Shown: piece after piece, positions 55,216 through 64,000 of the stretch
Layout of the letters: each line of letters starts with the position of its first letter
Numbering within the stretch: position 1 is the first letter of the stretch
Assembly: GCA_009801085.1 (NCBI GenBank)
Contig: VNWV01000007.1
Coordinates: 124,001 to 188,000, forward strand
Direction: 5' to 3'
DNA: 64,000 nucleotides
From: Lasiodiplodia sp. COLG20
Taxonomy: Eukaryota; Ascomycota; Dothideomycetes; Botryosphaeriales; Botryosphaeriaceae
Made by a program: the position numbers and the translations under genes
Notes under the pieces: model-generated
The model's database searches: none
The model's input: only the letters and a program-made list of their open reading frames with translations
What the model was told of the DNA's origin: nothing

Positions 55216-57245
55216 TTACACGGAGACCTCGACACGGCCCTCGTTGCCGGGAGCGCCCTTGGCGACCGAGGGGAGGAGGTAGGTGATGTCGTCCCACGGG
55301 TGCCTGTACAGGCCCGTCCTGAGGCGCTTCTGGTCCAGGAAGTGGGCAATAAGACCGATGCTGCGGCCGAGCACGAACAGACCGTTGAGGACACCCATCT
55401 TCAGGTAGTCCTCGGCCTCCTCCTGCGTGAAAGATCCACCGTTGCGGACAAGGTCGACGAAGCAGACAGCAATGCAGCCGTCGACGTTGAGGATGAGGTT
55501 GTCCTTCTTCGACGTCGTCACCGTCTCGACCGCAAGCGCGTAGTCGAGCAGCTTGTGGCTCGGGAAGTTCTTCAGCACGTACTCCTTGACAAGCTCGACA
55601 CGGAGATCGGGGTTGTTGCGCGACTTGATCCTGTGGCCAATACCGGGAATGAGCTTGTTCTCCTTCCTCATCGTGTCGACGAAGTCACGCGGGCTAAGGC
55701 CCTTGTCGTACGCCTTGGTGAACTCCTCGGCCGCGCCGTCAAGAGCACCACCGAAACGAGAGCCGATCGTCAACAGACCGCTGACCAGCGCGCTGATCAG
55801 GTCCTTGCCGGCTCTGGTGGTGATGATGGTGTTCATGGCACCAGACACGGCCGGACCGTGGTCGGCAGTGAGCATGAGAACCATCTCAAGGAACTTGCTG
55901 GCGTACTGGGGCAGGCGGCGGCGGAACCACAGCAGCGACATGACACCGCCAATACCGATGTCCTCCTTGAAGACGTCGGAAATGGGCATGCCGGCGTACA
56001 GCAGCTCCTGGCCACGGTCGTCGGAGATGGTGGAGATGAAGGCAGCCGGCTTACGAATGAGGCCAAGCTCCTGGGCCCACGAATAGTCGATGGGGATCTT
56101 GGGGACGGCAGGCTCGGGCTTGGGCACAATGATGCCGTCGGCAACCTGCTTCTGGTAGACCTCAGCCAGGACCTTGGGCAGGTCCTCGAAGGTCTCGGGC
56201 ACGTGGATGCCGGCCTCCTTCATGGCCTGGTTCTTGGCAGCGGCAGTCTCGAGCTGCGAGTTGGCGAAGGAACCAGCGTGGCCGAACTGGACCTCGGTGG
56301 TGAGCATGCCAGCAACGGTACCAATGGCCCAGGCAACAATGGGCTTGGTAAGGACGCCGCTCTTGACAGCCTCGATGACGCGGTACTCCTCAACACCACC
56401 AACCTCACCGAGAAGGACCAGGATCTTGCACTCCGGGTCGGCCTGGTACCTCAACAGGTGGTCGATGAAAGTGGTACCGGGATACCTATCACCACCAATG
56501 GCAACACCCTCGTACACACCGTTGGTGTTCTGCGAGATGATGTTGTTGAGCTCGTTGGACATACCGCCAGACTTGGAGACGTAGGCGACGGAGCCGGGGC
56601 GGTAGAGCTTGGAAGCAACAATGTTGTCCATCATACCGCCAGTGTTGCCAATCTTGAAGGCACCGGGCTTGATGCCACCGACGGTAGCAGGGCCAATGAT
56701 GGTGACACCCTTCTTCTTGGCAACGTGCAGGATCTCACGGGCGCGCTGTGGGCGTGTGAGCAGTTGGTTCAAAGCGGGGCAGCAGGCGGACTTACACGCT
56801 CGGGGACACCCTCAGCAATGATGGCAATGGACTTGATCTGCGGGTACTCCATAAGCTCCATGGTGGACGAGTAGACACTGCGCGACGAGGCAAAGTTGAC
56901 GACGGTGTCGACGTCGCTGTGCTTGGCCATGGCCTTCTCGACCGACTGGTAGACGGGCAGCAGGGTCTCGCTGGTGCCCCAGTACATCTTGCTGACGAAC
57001 TGGCCGCCGAAGGTGTAGATGATGCCGGCCACCGAGGGCTGCTTGCGCTTGCAGATGTAGTCGAAGTCAAGCATGCCCTGGACAGCCTTGGGCTGCATGC
57101 CGTAGACGAAGCATCGCGTCTTGTTGTGGAAGAGAGTGTGCTGGGCGGGCGGGCTCAGCGGCCTGCTGGGGGCCTGGAAGCGGCGGATGTTGTCATTTGC
57201 GGAGAGCGTCTCGCCGTTGGAGGCGCCGTTGACAGCAGCGGGCAT
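55216..57245 (-). CDS. ACL1: ATP-citrate lyase subunit 1 (catalytic C-terminal half)
   Basis: Two exons on the minus strand, 56796-57245 and 55216-56745, encode 659 residues. With ACL2 it forms the cytosolic enzyme that turns citrate, CoA and ATP into acetyl-CoA and oxaloacetate. This half carries the CoA-binding and CoA-ligase parts ([26 protein letters not shown]). The phosphohistidine is in [12 protein letters not shown] (about residue 306). The citrate-synthase-like domain has the [14 protein letters not shown] active-site loop and ends NEGRVEVSV. The frame is also open upstream of the ATG at 57245, but without another ATG. Fungi split this enzyme in two genes, animals have one chain. It is divergently paired with ACL2. 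Confidence 0.97.
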
Positions 57246-58482
57246 GGTGGGCAAAGGACAGGCTGCGCAGGTGGAATGGATGGATCTGGAGCTGGGCGCG
57301 GGTCAGTGAGCGGAATTTGAGGTGCTGGGCTACGCGGGGCTGCCGCGCTGCTCGGGCTCGGCGCGAAGTGGGCTGGAGCTGCGCTGTTTTTGCAGGAGCG
57401 AGAAAAAGACCCGTCCGAAGTCGCAGCGGCGAGGAGAGGCGGGCGGGCGAGCTGGAGCAGCGTGCGGGCATTGGGCGACCGCACGGCAGCTCCAGCCGGG
57501 CGGAGCGGTGGGCTGAGAATTGTGTGCGCAGAGCTTTTGGAGCTCGCGTGCTGCTACTCACCTGTGGTCTTGTTGTCCGCCGGACGCAACGCTCTGGTGG
57601 AGGAGAAAGCGAGGAGGGAGAGGCGGAGAAGTCGGGGGGAAAAGAAGAGCAGGCGAGGAGCGAGAATTGAGCTGGGTATGCTGAGGCGGCTGGCGTCCTG
57701 TTGAAAGCGTTCAACGACGGGTGCGCAGGGGGTCTCTGCGGTTGGTTGGGGTGCAGCGTCGGCGGATCCGTCGTGCCTGGTCAGAGCGCCGCGTCCGAAA
57801 TGCCGGCGGTTCCCCCGCTCACCGACCTCCGGGCTCAGCTGGCAGCGAGAGGCTTGCCGTGCAGCGGAGCTCCGTTGGCAGCGCCTGAGTGACGCGATGA
57901 CTTTGCCGGCGCCGGAAATAGCAGCAGCTGACGGCGTTGAGGGTGAGGGTGCGGGCGTGTGGTGTTCTGGGGGTCCGCTAGTGCCAGGCCCGAGAACAAG
58001 GGTCGGCGTTGGCGCGCTGTGGGTGGAGATCAGCGAAACGAATTCGCTGAATCCCAACGACTGTCGAGCCCGCCCTGCGTGCTGTCCGCCGCTGCGCTGC
58101 CGCCAGGGAACAATTTCGTGCCCAGCTTCCCGCGTCGTCTCCTTCACAAGCTGCTCCTTTTCTTCTGCACTCCAGCTCCTGTCCACCTCCAGAGTCGGGC
58201 TCTCGTCATCCTCTTGTTGTCAGCAGCAGGTAAGCACCGCTCAGGTCCAGCTGCAGCTCGCCCTGCCCCGCTGCAAAGCCCTGCGTGTGCCGGCGCCGGC
58301 CCGCCTCAGCCCGTCCTCTCGCTTTCCGAAGTGCATCGGACTTGCTGGACGAGCCTCAAATCGCCGTCGCTCCTAAGCCGCCCCTGCCCCGCCGCTTTTC
58401 CTCTGCAACTCCCTCTTTTGCGCCGCCCTCCAGCTGACTCTGCTGCTCCCCCCAGATCCATTGAGCTTTCCACCTCTTCACA
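57246..58482. promoter_or_regulatory. Shared divergent ACL1/ACL2 promoter, with probable ACL2 leader intron
   Basis: A 1237-bp region separates the two start codons. Co-regulation from it is expected, since both subunits are needed in equal amounts. A likely intron in the ACL2 leader runs from GTAAGC at 58230 to CCCCAG ending at 58455, with a GCTGACT branch-like site about 20 bases before the acceptor. After it only 27 bases remain before the ATG. The open frames in this GC-rich stretch have no domain. No specific factor site was assigned. Confidence 0.65.
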
Positions 58483-60333
58483 ATGTCCGCCAAGTCCATC
58501 CTCGAGGCCGACGGCAAGGCCATCCTCAACTACCACCTCACCCGGGCTCCCGTCATCAAGCCCACCCCGCTGCCTGCCTCTGCCACCCACAACCCGCCGC
58601 CCAGGCTCGCGTCGCTGCACTTCCCCGAGGACAAGGCGGTCAAGGACGTTTTGGACCAGGCCGAGGTCACGTACCCGTGGCTGCTGCAGGAGGGCGCCAA
58701 GTTCGTCGCGAAGCCCGACCAGCTGATCAAGAGGCGAGGCAAGAGCGGCCTGCTGGCCCTGAACAAGTCCTGGTCCGAGGCCCGCCAGTGGGTTGAGGAG
58801 CGCGCCGGCAAGCCCCAGAAGGTCGAGCATGTCGAGGGCATCCTAAGGCAGTTCCTGGTCGAGCCCTTCGTTCCTCACCCCCAGGACACCGAGTACTACA
58901 TCAACATCAACTCGGCTCGTGAGGTAAGTCGCCATTGTTTCCAGTTTCAGTCGTAATCGAGAGGATTGGTCGTGTTGGGATGGTCGAGTGGGAGACACGT
59001 GCGGTTGGCTGGGGCCGTTTCCCTTTTTCACTGTTCGGACAATCCGGACGAAGGGAAATGACCCAGCGCAGAGCCGCGGGCCCACACCCAGCATCAAACC
59101 ACCCGCTGCAACTGACCTCCCTTTGGTCCGCACTGCATCTCTTATCACCTCTAGCTGCTTGTTTCACATCATCCCCATGTCGCACATCCCGTAGTGTCCG
59201 CTGCATGCACGCGGGTACTCCCGTCCCCGCCGCACCTTACCCTTACTGACGCAGATCCCCTTTAGGGCGACTGGATCCTCTTCACCCACGAGGGTGGTGT
59301 CGATGTCGGTGATGTCGACGCGAAGGCCGAGAAGCTGCTCATCCCCGTGGACCTCAGCGAGTACCCCTCCAACGAGGAGATTGCTGCCACTCTCCTGAAG
59401 AAGGTCCCCCAGGGTGTCCACAACGTCCTTGTTGACTTCATCTCCCGCCTCTACGCCGTCTACGTCGACTGCCAGTTCACCTACCTCGAGATCAACCCTC
59501 TCGTCGTCATCCCCAACGCTGATGCCACTTCGGCTGAGGTCCACTTCCTCGACCTGGCTGCCAAGCTCGACCAGACTGCTGAGTTCGAGTGCGGTGTCAA
59601 GTGGGCCATTGCCCGCAGCGCCACCGCCCTTGGCCTGCCTACCCTGACCACCAAGGACAACAAGGTCACCATCGATGCTGGCCCGCCAATGGAGTTCCCC
59701 GCTCCTTTCGGCCGCGAGATGAGCAAGGAGGAGGCTTTCATCTCTGAGATGGATGCCAAGACTGGTGCTTCCCTCAAGCTCACCATCCTCAACTCCTCTG
59801 GCCGTGTCTGGACCCTTGTTGCCGGTGGTGGTGCTTCGGTCGTCTACGCTGATGCCATTGCCTCGGCCGGCTTCGCCAGCGAGCTTGCCAACTACGGCGA
59901 GTACTCTGGTGCCCCCACCGAGACCCAGACCTTCCAGTACGCTCGCACTGTTCTCGACCTCATGCTCCGTGCGCCCACGCACCCTGAGGGCAAGGTCCTC
60001 TTCATTGGCGGTGGTATTGCCAACTTCACCAACGTAAGTAGCGCCCCTTCCCGCTATTGTGACAGCTTGAGTAACCCGTCATAGGTCGCTTCTACCTTCA
60101 AGGGTGTTATCCGTGCTCTGCGCGAGGTCGCTCCCGTGCTCAACGAGCACAAGGTCCAGATCTGGGTCCGCCGTGCTGGCCCCAACTACCAGGAGGGTCT
60201 CAAGAACATCAAGGCTGTCGGCACCGAGCTTGGTCTCGACTTGCACGTCTATGGCCCTGAGATGCACGTCTCCGGTATCGTGCCTCTTGCCCTCAATGGC
60301 AAGAAGAGCGACGTTCCCGAGTTCAGCGGTTAA
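58483..60333 (+). CDS. ACL2: ATP-citrate lyase subunit 2 (N-terminal half, ATP-grasp and citrate binding)
   Basis: Three exons, 58483-58923, 59266-60033 and 60085-60333, encode 485 residues, the normal fungal length. The ATP-grasp part includes [19 protein letters not shown] and [33 protein letters not shown] carries metal-binding residues. The citrate-binding domain shows [18 protein letters not shown] and [13 protein letters not shown] at the second junction. The C-terminus is [17 protein letters not shown]. The first intron is 342 bp, several times the length usual here, and lies within the ATP-grasp domain. Its neighbour ACL1 is on the other side of the shared promoter. Expression is expected to follow carbon source and lipid demand, as in other fungi; the sequence alone does not show this. 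Confidence 0.97.
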
Positions 60334-60840
60334 GTGTAAAATATACCAGTGGTGGGTCTTTTAAAGTGGATTGTTGTTTCTCTTTTGTTTTAACTTAACG
60401 AGCCTACGGGATGCTGAGGTGACGGCACGGGATCGGTTGTATGCATGACCTCATATGCATCGAGGCGTCATGTTTTAGGATTCATGGGTAGTAGCCAGAG
60501 TTGCTTCACTGCCATGAGGTTATAATAGGTCTTCGCCGGCGCTAAAGAACGATAGACAAATGCATGTTTTGGATCAAACACATCTCCCCTTTGCACTGTG
60601 CCAGTCTGACCGTGTGTTTGATTATCAACAGCTTCAATATGCTCTTGGTGTAAAATTGTAGTATGCAAAGCCCTACACGCTTCGAGGCGCTCTGCTGAGA
60701 AAGTCACCGCAAATCACTTCTAAGAGTCAGCTTGAAAAAAAAAAAAAAATAAACCCAAATGTTGAGTCCAAAAGTATGCGATTTGGCGGCGAATATATAA
60801 GCTCACTGAACGCTCAACATGGCAAATGGTTTCGAGACCA
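60334..60840. other. Convergent 3' region
   Basis: ACL2 and the TMEM19 gene end towards each other. A run of 14 A lies near 60735-60748. No gene is seen. Confidence 0.5.
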
Positions 60841-61977
60841 CTAGATGGCCAGAATCGTAGAAAATGGAATGTCCCAAATGAAAGCTGCACCAGCCATGGC
60901 GGCAACAGACGCCGAAGCAGCCATGACAAAGTTGACGCCGTTGTTGCTCAAAATGTCTCTTCCGGTCTCGACCCTCCTGCTCTCATTGTGCTTACCGTCT
61001 TCGGGCAGGATGCTCCCGGCCTTCGCGGCAGAATCTACCACCACCGCCTTTGCCGCACCCGCGTCGACTCCCGAAGACGACGCCACGCCATCGCCGCGGG
61101 ATGCGGCGGCGCTGCGGATCTTGGCGCGCTGCTTCGAGTGCAGCGAGCCGGCGCTGTGGACGGGCACTTTGCGGCCGCCTGCGCCCTCGACGACCTTGCC
61201 GGTACGCACGTCGACGACGCTGGCCTGGAGGAGCGCGCCGAGGAGCGAGTCGAGGAGGGAGCCGAAGACGCCGATGGAGGTCATGGCTGCGACGAAGGCG
61301 GCCTTGGACGGAGCGTCCCACTCGCGGCAGAAGGGCGTGAGGGCGACGGCCGTGAGGGAGATGACCAGGGCGCCGGCGACGGCCGCGACGAGGCCGGCGG
61401 GCGAGACGCCGCCGTTGGTGCCGGGCGGGACAGCGCGCCACGGGGCGGTGATGAGGCGCGGCCGCGACTTGGACAAGAGGCCCAGCTCCGACGAGAGCGT
61501 GTCGGACGCCACGGCGGCGTAGTTGGCGACGATGCCGACGACGGGCAGGTGGCTCGCCGGGGCCCAGCACTCAGTGTCGGACTGCGCAGACCGCGAAAGC
61601 TGCCAGGTGTGTAGGAGGATGAGGGCGGAAGCGACGAGCGAGTTTGCGAGGACCTGGACGTGGGTGCGGGCGCCTTCGCCGCCCGAGGCGCCGGAGGAGG
61701 ACTGGGTCAGGCGGGCCTTCACATCGTGCTTGACCTGCGGTCCGGTGTCAGTGGCGGAATGCAAGGCGGCGGGGTGGGAGGGCAGGGGTACCTTGGTGGC
61801 AGCAGTGCCGGTAAGAAAGAAGACGGCCAAGAGGGTGAAGAAGACGCTCCACGGATGCACAGCGTGGGCGACGGCAGTGAGGAGGGCTACGGCGATGCCG
61901 GGCGGAGTCAACGACTTGCGCGACCAAGCACGGTAGACCAGCGCAGCGATCGCTGGGACGGCGACAGCGGGTTTCAT
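60841..61977 (-). CDS. TMEM19 / DUF92 integral membrane protein
   Basis: A single frame of 378 residues from the ATG at 61977 (MKPAVAVPAIAALVYRAW). An open extension of 14 codons upstream is judged non-coding, since the family starts with this hydrophobic block. About six helices are visible, among them PAIAALVYRAW, GIAVALLTAVAHAV, WSVFFTLLAVFFLTGTAATK, SLVASALILLH and GLVAAVAGALVISLTAVAL, plus the final FVMAASASVAAMAGAAFIW. DUF92 motifs include SDTLSSELGLLSKSRPRLIT and GTNGGVSPAGL. The plant and cyanobacterial relative VTE6 is a phytyl-phosphate kinase. For fungi, a lipid-phosphate kinase role is only a suggestion. The stretch SAAASRGDGVASSSGVDAG is a low-complexity insert. Confidence 0.9.
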   Translation of the reverse strand: MKPAVAVPAIAALVYRAWSRKSLTPPGIAVALLTAVAHAVHPWSVFFTLLAVFFLTGTAATKVPLPSHPAALHSATDTGPQVKHDVKARLTQSSSGASGGEGARTHVQVLANSLVASALILLHTWQLSRSAQSDTECWAPASHLPVVGIVANYAAVASDTLSSELGLLSKSRPRLITAPWRAVPPGTNGGVSPAGLVAAVAGALVISLTAVALTPFCREWDAPSKAAFVAAMTSIGVFGSLLDSLLGALLQASVVDVRTGKVVEGAGGRKVPVHSAGSLHSKQRAKIRSAAASRGDGVASSSGVDAGAAKAVVVDSAAKAGSILPEDGKHNESRRVETGRDILSNNGVNFVMAASASVAAMAGAAFIWDIPFSTILAI

Positions 61978-62147
61978 GGCTGTTGGTGTTGAGAGAGCAG
62001 CTCCGACGTTGGCCGACAAGCTTGCGTCACGTCGCGCGCGATAAGTTCAACAACCGCCAAGCCACATGGTTGTCGGCAGGCGCTCGCCTTCTGTTGAGCG
62101 CTCGATTCACGGACCTTCTCAATTTATTCAGAATCCAACCCCACCGT

Positions 62148-62774
62148 CTAGCCCTCGCCCAGGTAGCGCAGCACGTCGTCGCTGGAATAGAACAGCCTCT
62201 GCAGCTGCTCCTTCCGGCGTTTGGCCTGCTCCTCGTTCTTGCGCACCTCCTTCGCGTTCAGCTTCTCGACCTTGGCCTTGGGCGCCGCGTTCTTCGGCAC
62301 CTTCATGCCCAGGCCAACCGTGTCATTCTTCTCCTTGAGCTTGATCGGATGGAGAATGCCCTCGCCGCCCTTGCCCAGGCCCTTCCTGCTGTCCGGGTCC
62401 CAGCCGTGCGCCTGGAGAAAGGACAGGCCTTTCCTGGTGCGCTCGATGGCCGACGGCGGGTGCGAATGCTGCACACACACCTGGTGCGCCAGGCTGCTTT
62501 CGTGGCCCTCGGCCAGCGGGAGGTCGCAGACGGGGCACCTCTCGGGCGCAGACGCAGAGGCGGCAGTCGACTGAGGGCTGCTGCTTCCGTCCTTCTTGGC
62601 ACCGCCGACAATGGACAGGTATAGGTCGCTCACTGCAGGGCCGGAGGCGCTGGGCTGCGGGGTGGCGGGCGAGGAGGCCGGCACGAACTTGACGCGCTTG
62701 CGCTTGAGTCCGGCGCCGAAGTAGCGCTGGTCTTTTATCGGGATCGTATAGGTCTCGTCATCGCTGGCGCTCAT
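62148..62774 (-). CDS. G-patch protein with Cys/His zinc-finger-like motif
   Basis: A single exon of 208 residues. An N-terminal YTIPIKDQRYFGAGLKRKRVKFV block is followed by a Ser/Ala/Pro linker. The motif CPVCDLPLAEGHESSLAHQVCVQHSH could bind zinc. The G-patch lies at about 115-160 (GLSFLQAHGWDPDSRKGLGKGGEG, then VGLGMK). A basic, Glu/Lys-rich helix ends the protein (RKNEEQAKRRKEQLQRLF). G-patch proteins activate DEAH-box helicases in splicing or ribosome assembly. Zinc-finger plus G-patch resembles small fungal and animal GPANK1/GPATCH-type proteins. Nuclear RNA work is inferred. The start lies 174 bp from the 3' end of the next gene, so the intergenic space is short. Confidence 0.88.
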   Translation of the reverse strand: MSASDDETYTIPIKDQRYFGAGLKRKRVKFVPASSPATPQPSASGPAVSDLYLSIVGGAKKDGSSSPQSTAASASAPERCPVCDLPLAEGHESSLAHQVCVQHSHPPSAIERTRKGLSFLQAHGWDPDSRKGLGKGGEGILHPIKLKEKNDTVGLGMKVPKNAAPKAKVEKLNAKEVRKNEEQAKRRKEQLQRLFYSSDDVLRYLGEG

Positions 62775-62948
62775 GTCGCCTGAGTGCGCGCTGCGGCTGG
62801 GGGAGGAGGGTGCGGTGGAGTTGGTGAGGAGGGTCCTGACTTATCAAACACCGGACGCACGGGCTACGCTCAACAAGGTAATGGCATCAGCGAATCGGGG
62901 ACGCAACATAGAATTGGGATGTAGCATTTACATTGGCGCGTAGGTGAA

Positions 62949-63350
62949 TTACGAAAAGCCGTCCAGCATTGCCCGAAACACATCACAGCTGCAGATAGTC
63001 CCAAGCACAATGCCGTCGCTGCTGACCAAGGTTTCCGACCACGGCAGAGGCTCGCTCCAATACCGCAGATACGACGCTTGTGCATCGTTACGAGCACGGT
63101 CCATCAGAGCCAAGTGTTCCTGTGGCCTTCTTGCCGATAGCTTCGGGGTGACAGCTCGTTTCCCTTCCCGCTTCCGCACCGCTTGGTCTCGCCGTTTGAG
63201 CTGCTTGTTGCGGTGGACAATCAGGCCGATGCCAACAGCAAAGATGATGACGAGGAAGATGGCGAGGCCTGCGGCTTCACCAGGCCGGAGGGAACGCGGT
63301 TCGAGGCGATTCCCATGGCGAGGACGGAGTCGTGTCGGCTGGATGTTCAT
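62949..63350 (-). CDS. Small single-pass membrane protein, unknown
   Basis: A single frame of 133 residues. A basic N-terminus (Arg/Pro/His) is followed by a clean helix at 27-45 (AGLAIFLVIIFAVGIGLIV) and then a Lys/Arg-rich stop-transfer (HRNKQLKRRDQAVRKREGKR). The C-terminal part (YLRYWSEPLPWSETLVSSDG) could be folded. No family is recognised. Helix and flanking charge support a real gene; the lack of homology that I can name keeps the confidence moderate. Confidence 0.55.
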   Translation of the reverse strand: MNIQPTRLRPRHGNRLEPRSLRPGEAAGLAIFLVIIFAVGIGLIVHRNKQLKRRDQAVRKREGKRAVTPKLSARRPQEHLALMDRARNDAQASYLRYWSEPLPWSETLVSSDGIVLGTICSCDVFRAMLDGFS

Positions 63351-63488
63351 TGCAAATCATGCTCACGCCAAGAAAGCTTGGTGCCGAAGGAATAGTGAAA
63401 GGTAAAGCAGAGCAGTAAAAAGGCTTGACTTCTACGTTGCTGTTTTATACGCGCGCAGCAGAGAAGTGAGACAGGAGTATGACGTCTC

Positions 63489-64000
63489 TCAGGCGGTCCA
63501 GCCTCCGTCAACGGAATATACAGAGCCCGTGGTGAAGGATGAAACCTCATTGTCCAAAAGGAAGGCGGCCAAATGAGCAATTTCCTCCGGCCGTCCAATC
63601 CGCTTTATTGGCGTTTTGGGGTCGTTGCGATCGGGAGGGAGAACCATCCGAGTGTCGATGGCACCGCTATCTCCAAATTAGCAACCATGTCTAAGACGGG
63701 CTCGGCAGGAGGCGTACGGAGCGATGGCGTTGACGCGTACGTTTCTGTCCCCAGTCTCTTTCGCCACGCTTCTGACCAGACCATTAACCCCGAACTTCGA
63801 TGCGCTGTATGAGGCCGACGTTGGAAACCCCAAAAGCCCTTGGACCGAGGAGATGCATACTATGCTTCCTCCATCGGTGATGTGGTTGATCTCGGCGCGG
63901 AGGCAGTAGAACATGCCCTGCGATCCGTGAGCAAGGACGAACGAAGATCAGGGCAAGCCGACTTACCGTGAGGTTTACGCTGAGAAGTAGATTCCAGCGC
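63489..64000 (-). CDS. Short-chain dehydrogenase/reductase, 5' end beyond window
   Basis: Three exons on the minus strand are visible: 63967-64000 (partial), 63718-63917 and 63489-63666, giving about 137 C-terminal residues of a classical SDR. Ser of CISSVQG, the YSASK catalytic pair (SYSASKFGVNGLVRSVAKE) and VRVNAIAPGAIDT (which forms across the last intron) are present. IKRIGRPEEIAHLAAFLLD and the ending GSVYSVDGGWTA are standard for this family. The NAD(P)-binding half lies outside the window. The introns are 49 and 51 bp. Substrate is unknown. Confidence 0.9.

Noticed and set aside
55300..56874. 524-codon open frame on the plus strand opposite ACL1
   Set aside because: It is the mirror of strongly codon-biased ACL1 on the other strand. 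The product is a Leu/Val/Asp/Gly-rich string with no domain, and ACL1 itself is certain.

Overview
The window is nuclear DNA of a filamentous ascomycete (Pezizomycotina; Dothideomycetes is my best guess, not proven). Evidence: short introns (mostly 45-70 bp) with GT-AG ends and CTAAC/CTGAC-type branch sites, gene density of about one per 2 kb on both strands, no operons, and fungal-specific families (two-gene ATP-citrate lyase, DUF3824, DUF7025 AAA ATPase, UNC93-like MFS, Brc1-type BRCT protein). I rebuilt exon structures by hand; in every multi-exon model that lies wholly inside the window the summed exons are divisible by three and the protein is continuous across junctions.

Layout. 0.6-9 kb: a seven-helix membrane protein, a 96-residue unknown protein, an arrestin-like protein, a PPIL3-type cyclophilin and an ENV9-like reductase. 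9.6-17.5 kb: a DUF7025 AAA ATPase, a Fus1-like membrane protein with a cytosolic SH3 domain, and a conserved unknown protein. 18-29.7 kb: a block of core cellular genes, namely a 1291-residue mitochondrial PPR protein, phosphomevalonate kinase (ERG8), a prenylated ubiquitin-fold protein (UBL3-like), proteasome assembly factor UMP1, a MAPEG enzyme and tRNA endonuclease subunit SEN54. 29.8-36.5 kb: an accessory-looking stretch with an UNC93-like transporter, a short-chain dehydrogenase and a GMC oxidoreductase separated by long homopolymer-containing spacers. 36.8-51 kb: a DUF3824 protein, the mitochondrial S-adenosylmethionine carrier, ethanolamine kinase, a CLC chloride/proton exchanger, an Lpx1-like hydrolase and a six-BRCT repair scaffold. 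51.8-64 kb: a tiny membrane protein, a membrane-anchored histidine-phosphatase relative that has lost its catalytic histidine, the divergent ACL1/ACL2 pair, a TMEM19 protein, a G-patch zinc-finger protein, a small membrane protein and the 3' part of another dehydrogenase cut by the window edge.

Functional links. ACL1 and ACL2 encode the two subunits of one enzyme and share a 1.24 kb divergent promoter; cytosolic acetyl-CoA from it feeds the mevalonate pathway in which ERG8 acts. The remaining neighbours look like ordinary fungal gene order. I found no CRISPR, transposon, rRNA or tRNA. I see no clear undescribed multi-gene system; the best leads are the catalytically altered phosphatase relative, the ENV9-like reductase without a YxxxK tyrosine, a NAGNAG acceptor in the SAM carrier where one choice creates a stop, the UMP1 start codon cut off by an intron, and the transporter/SDR/GMC stretch.
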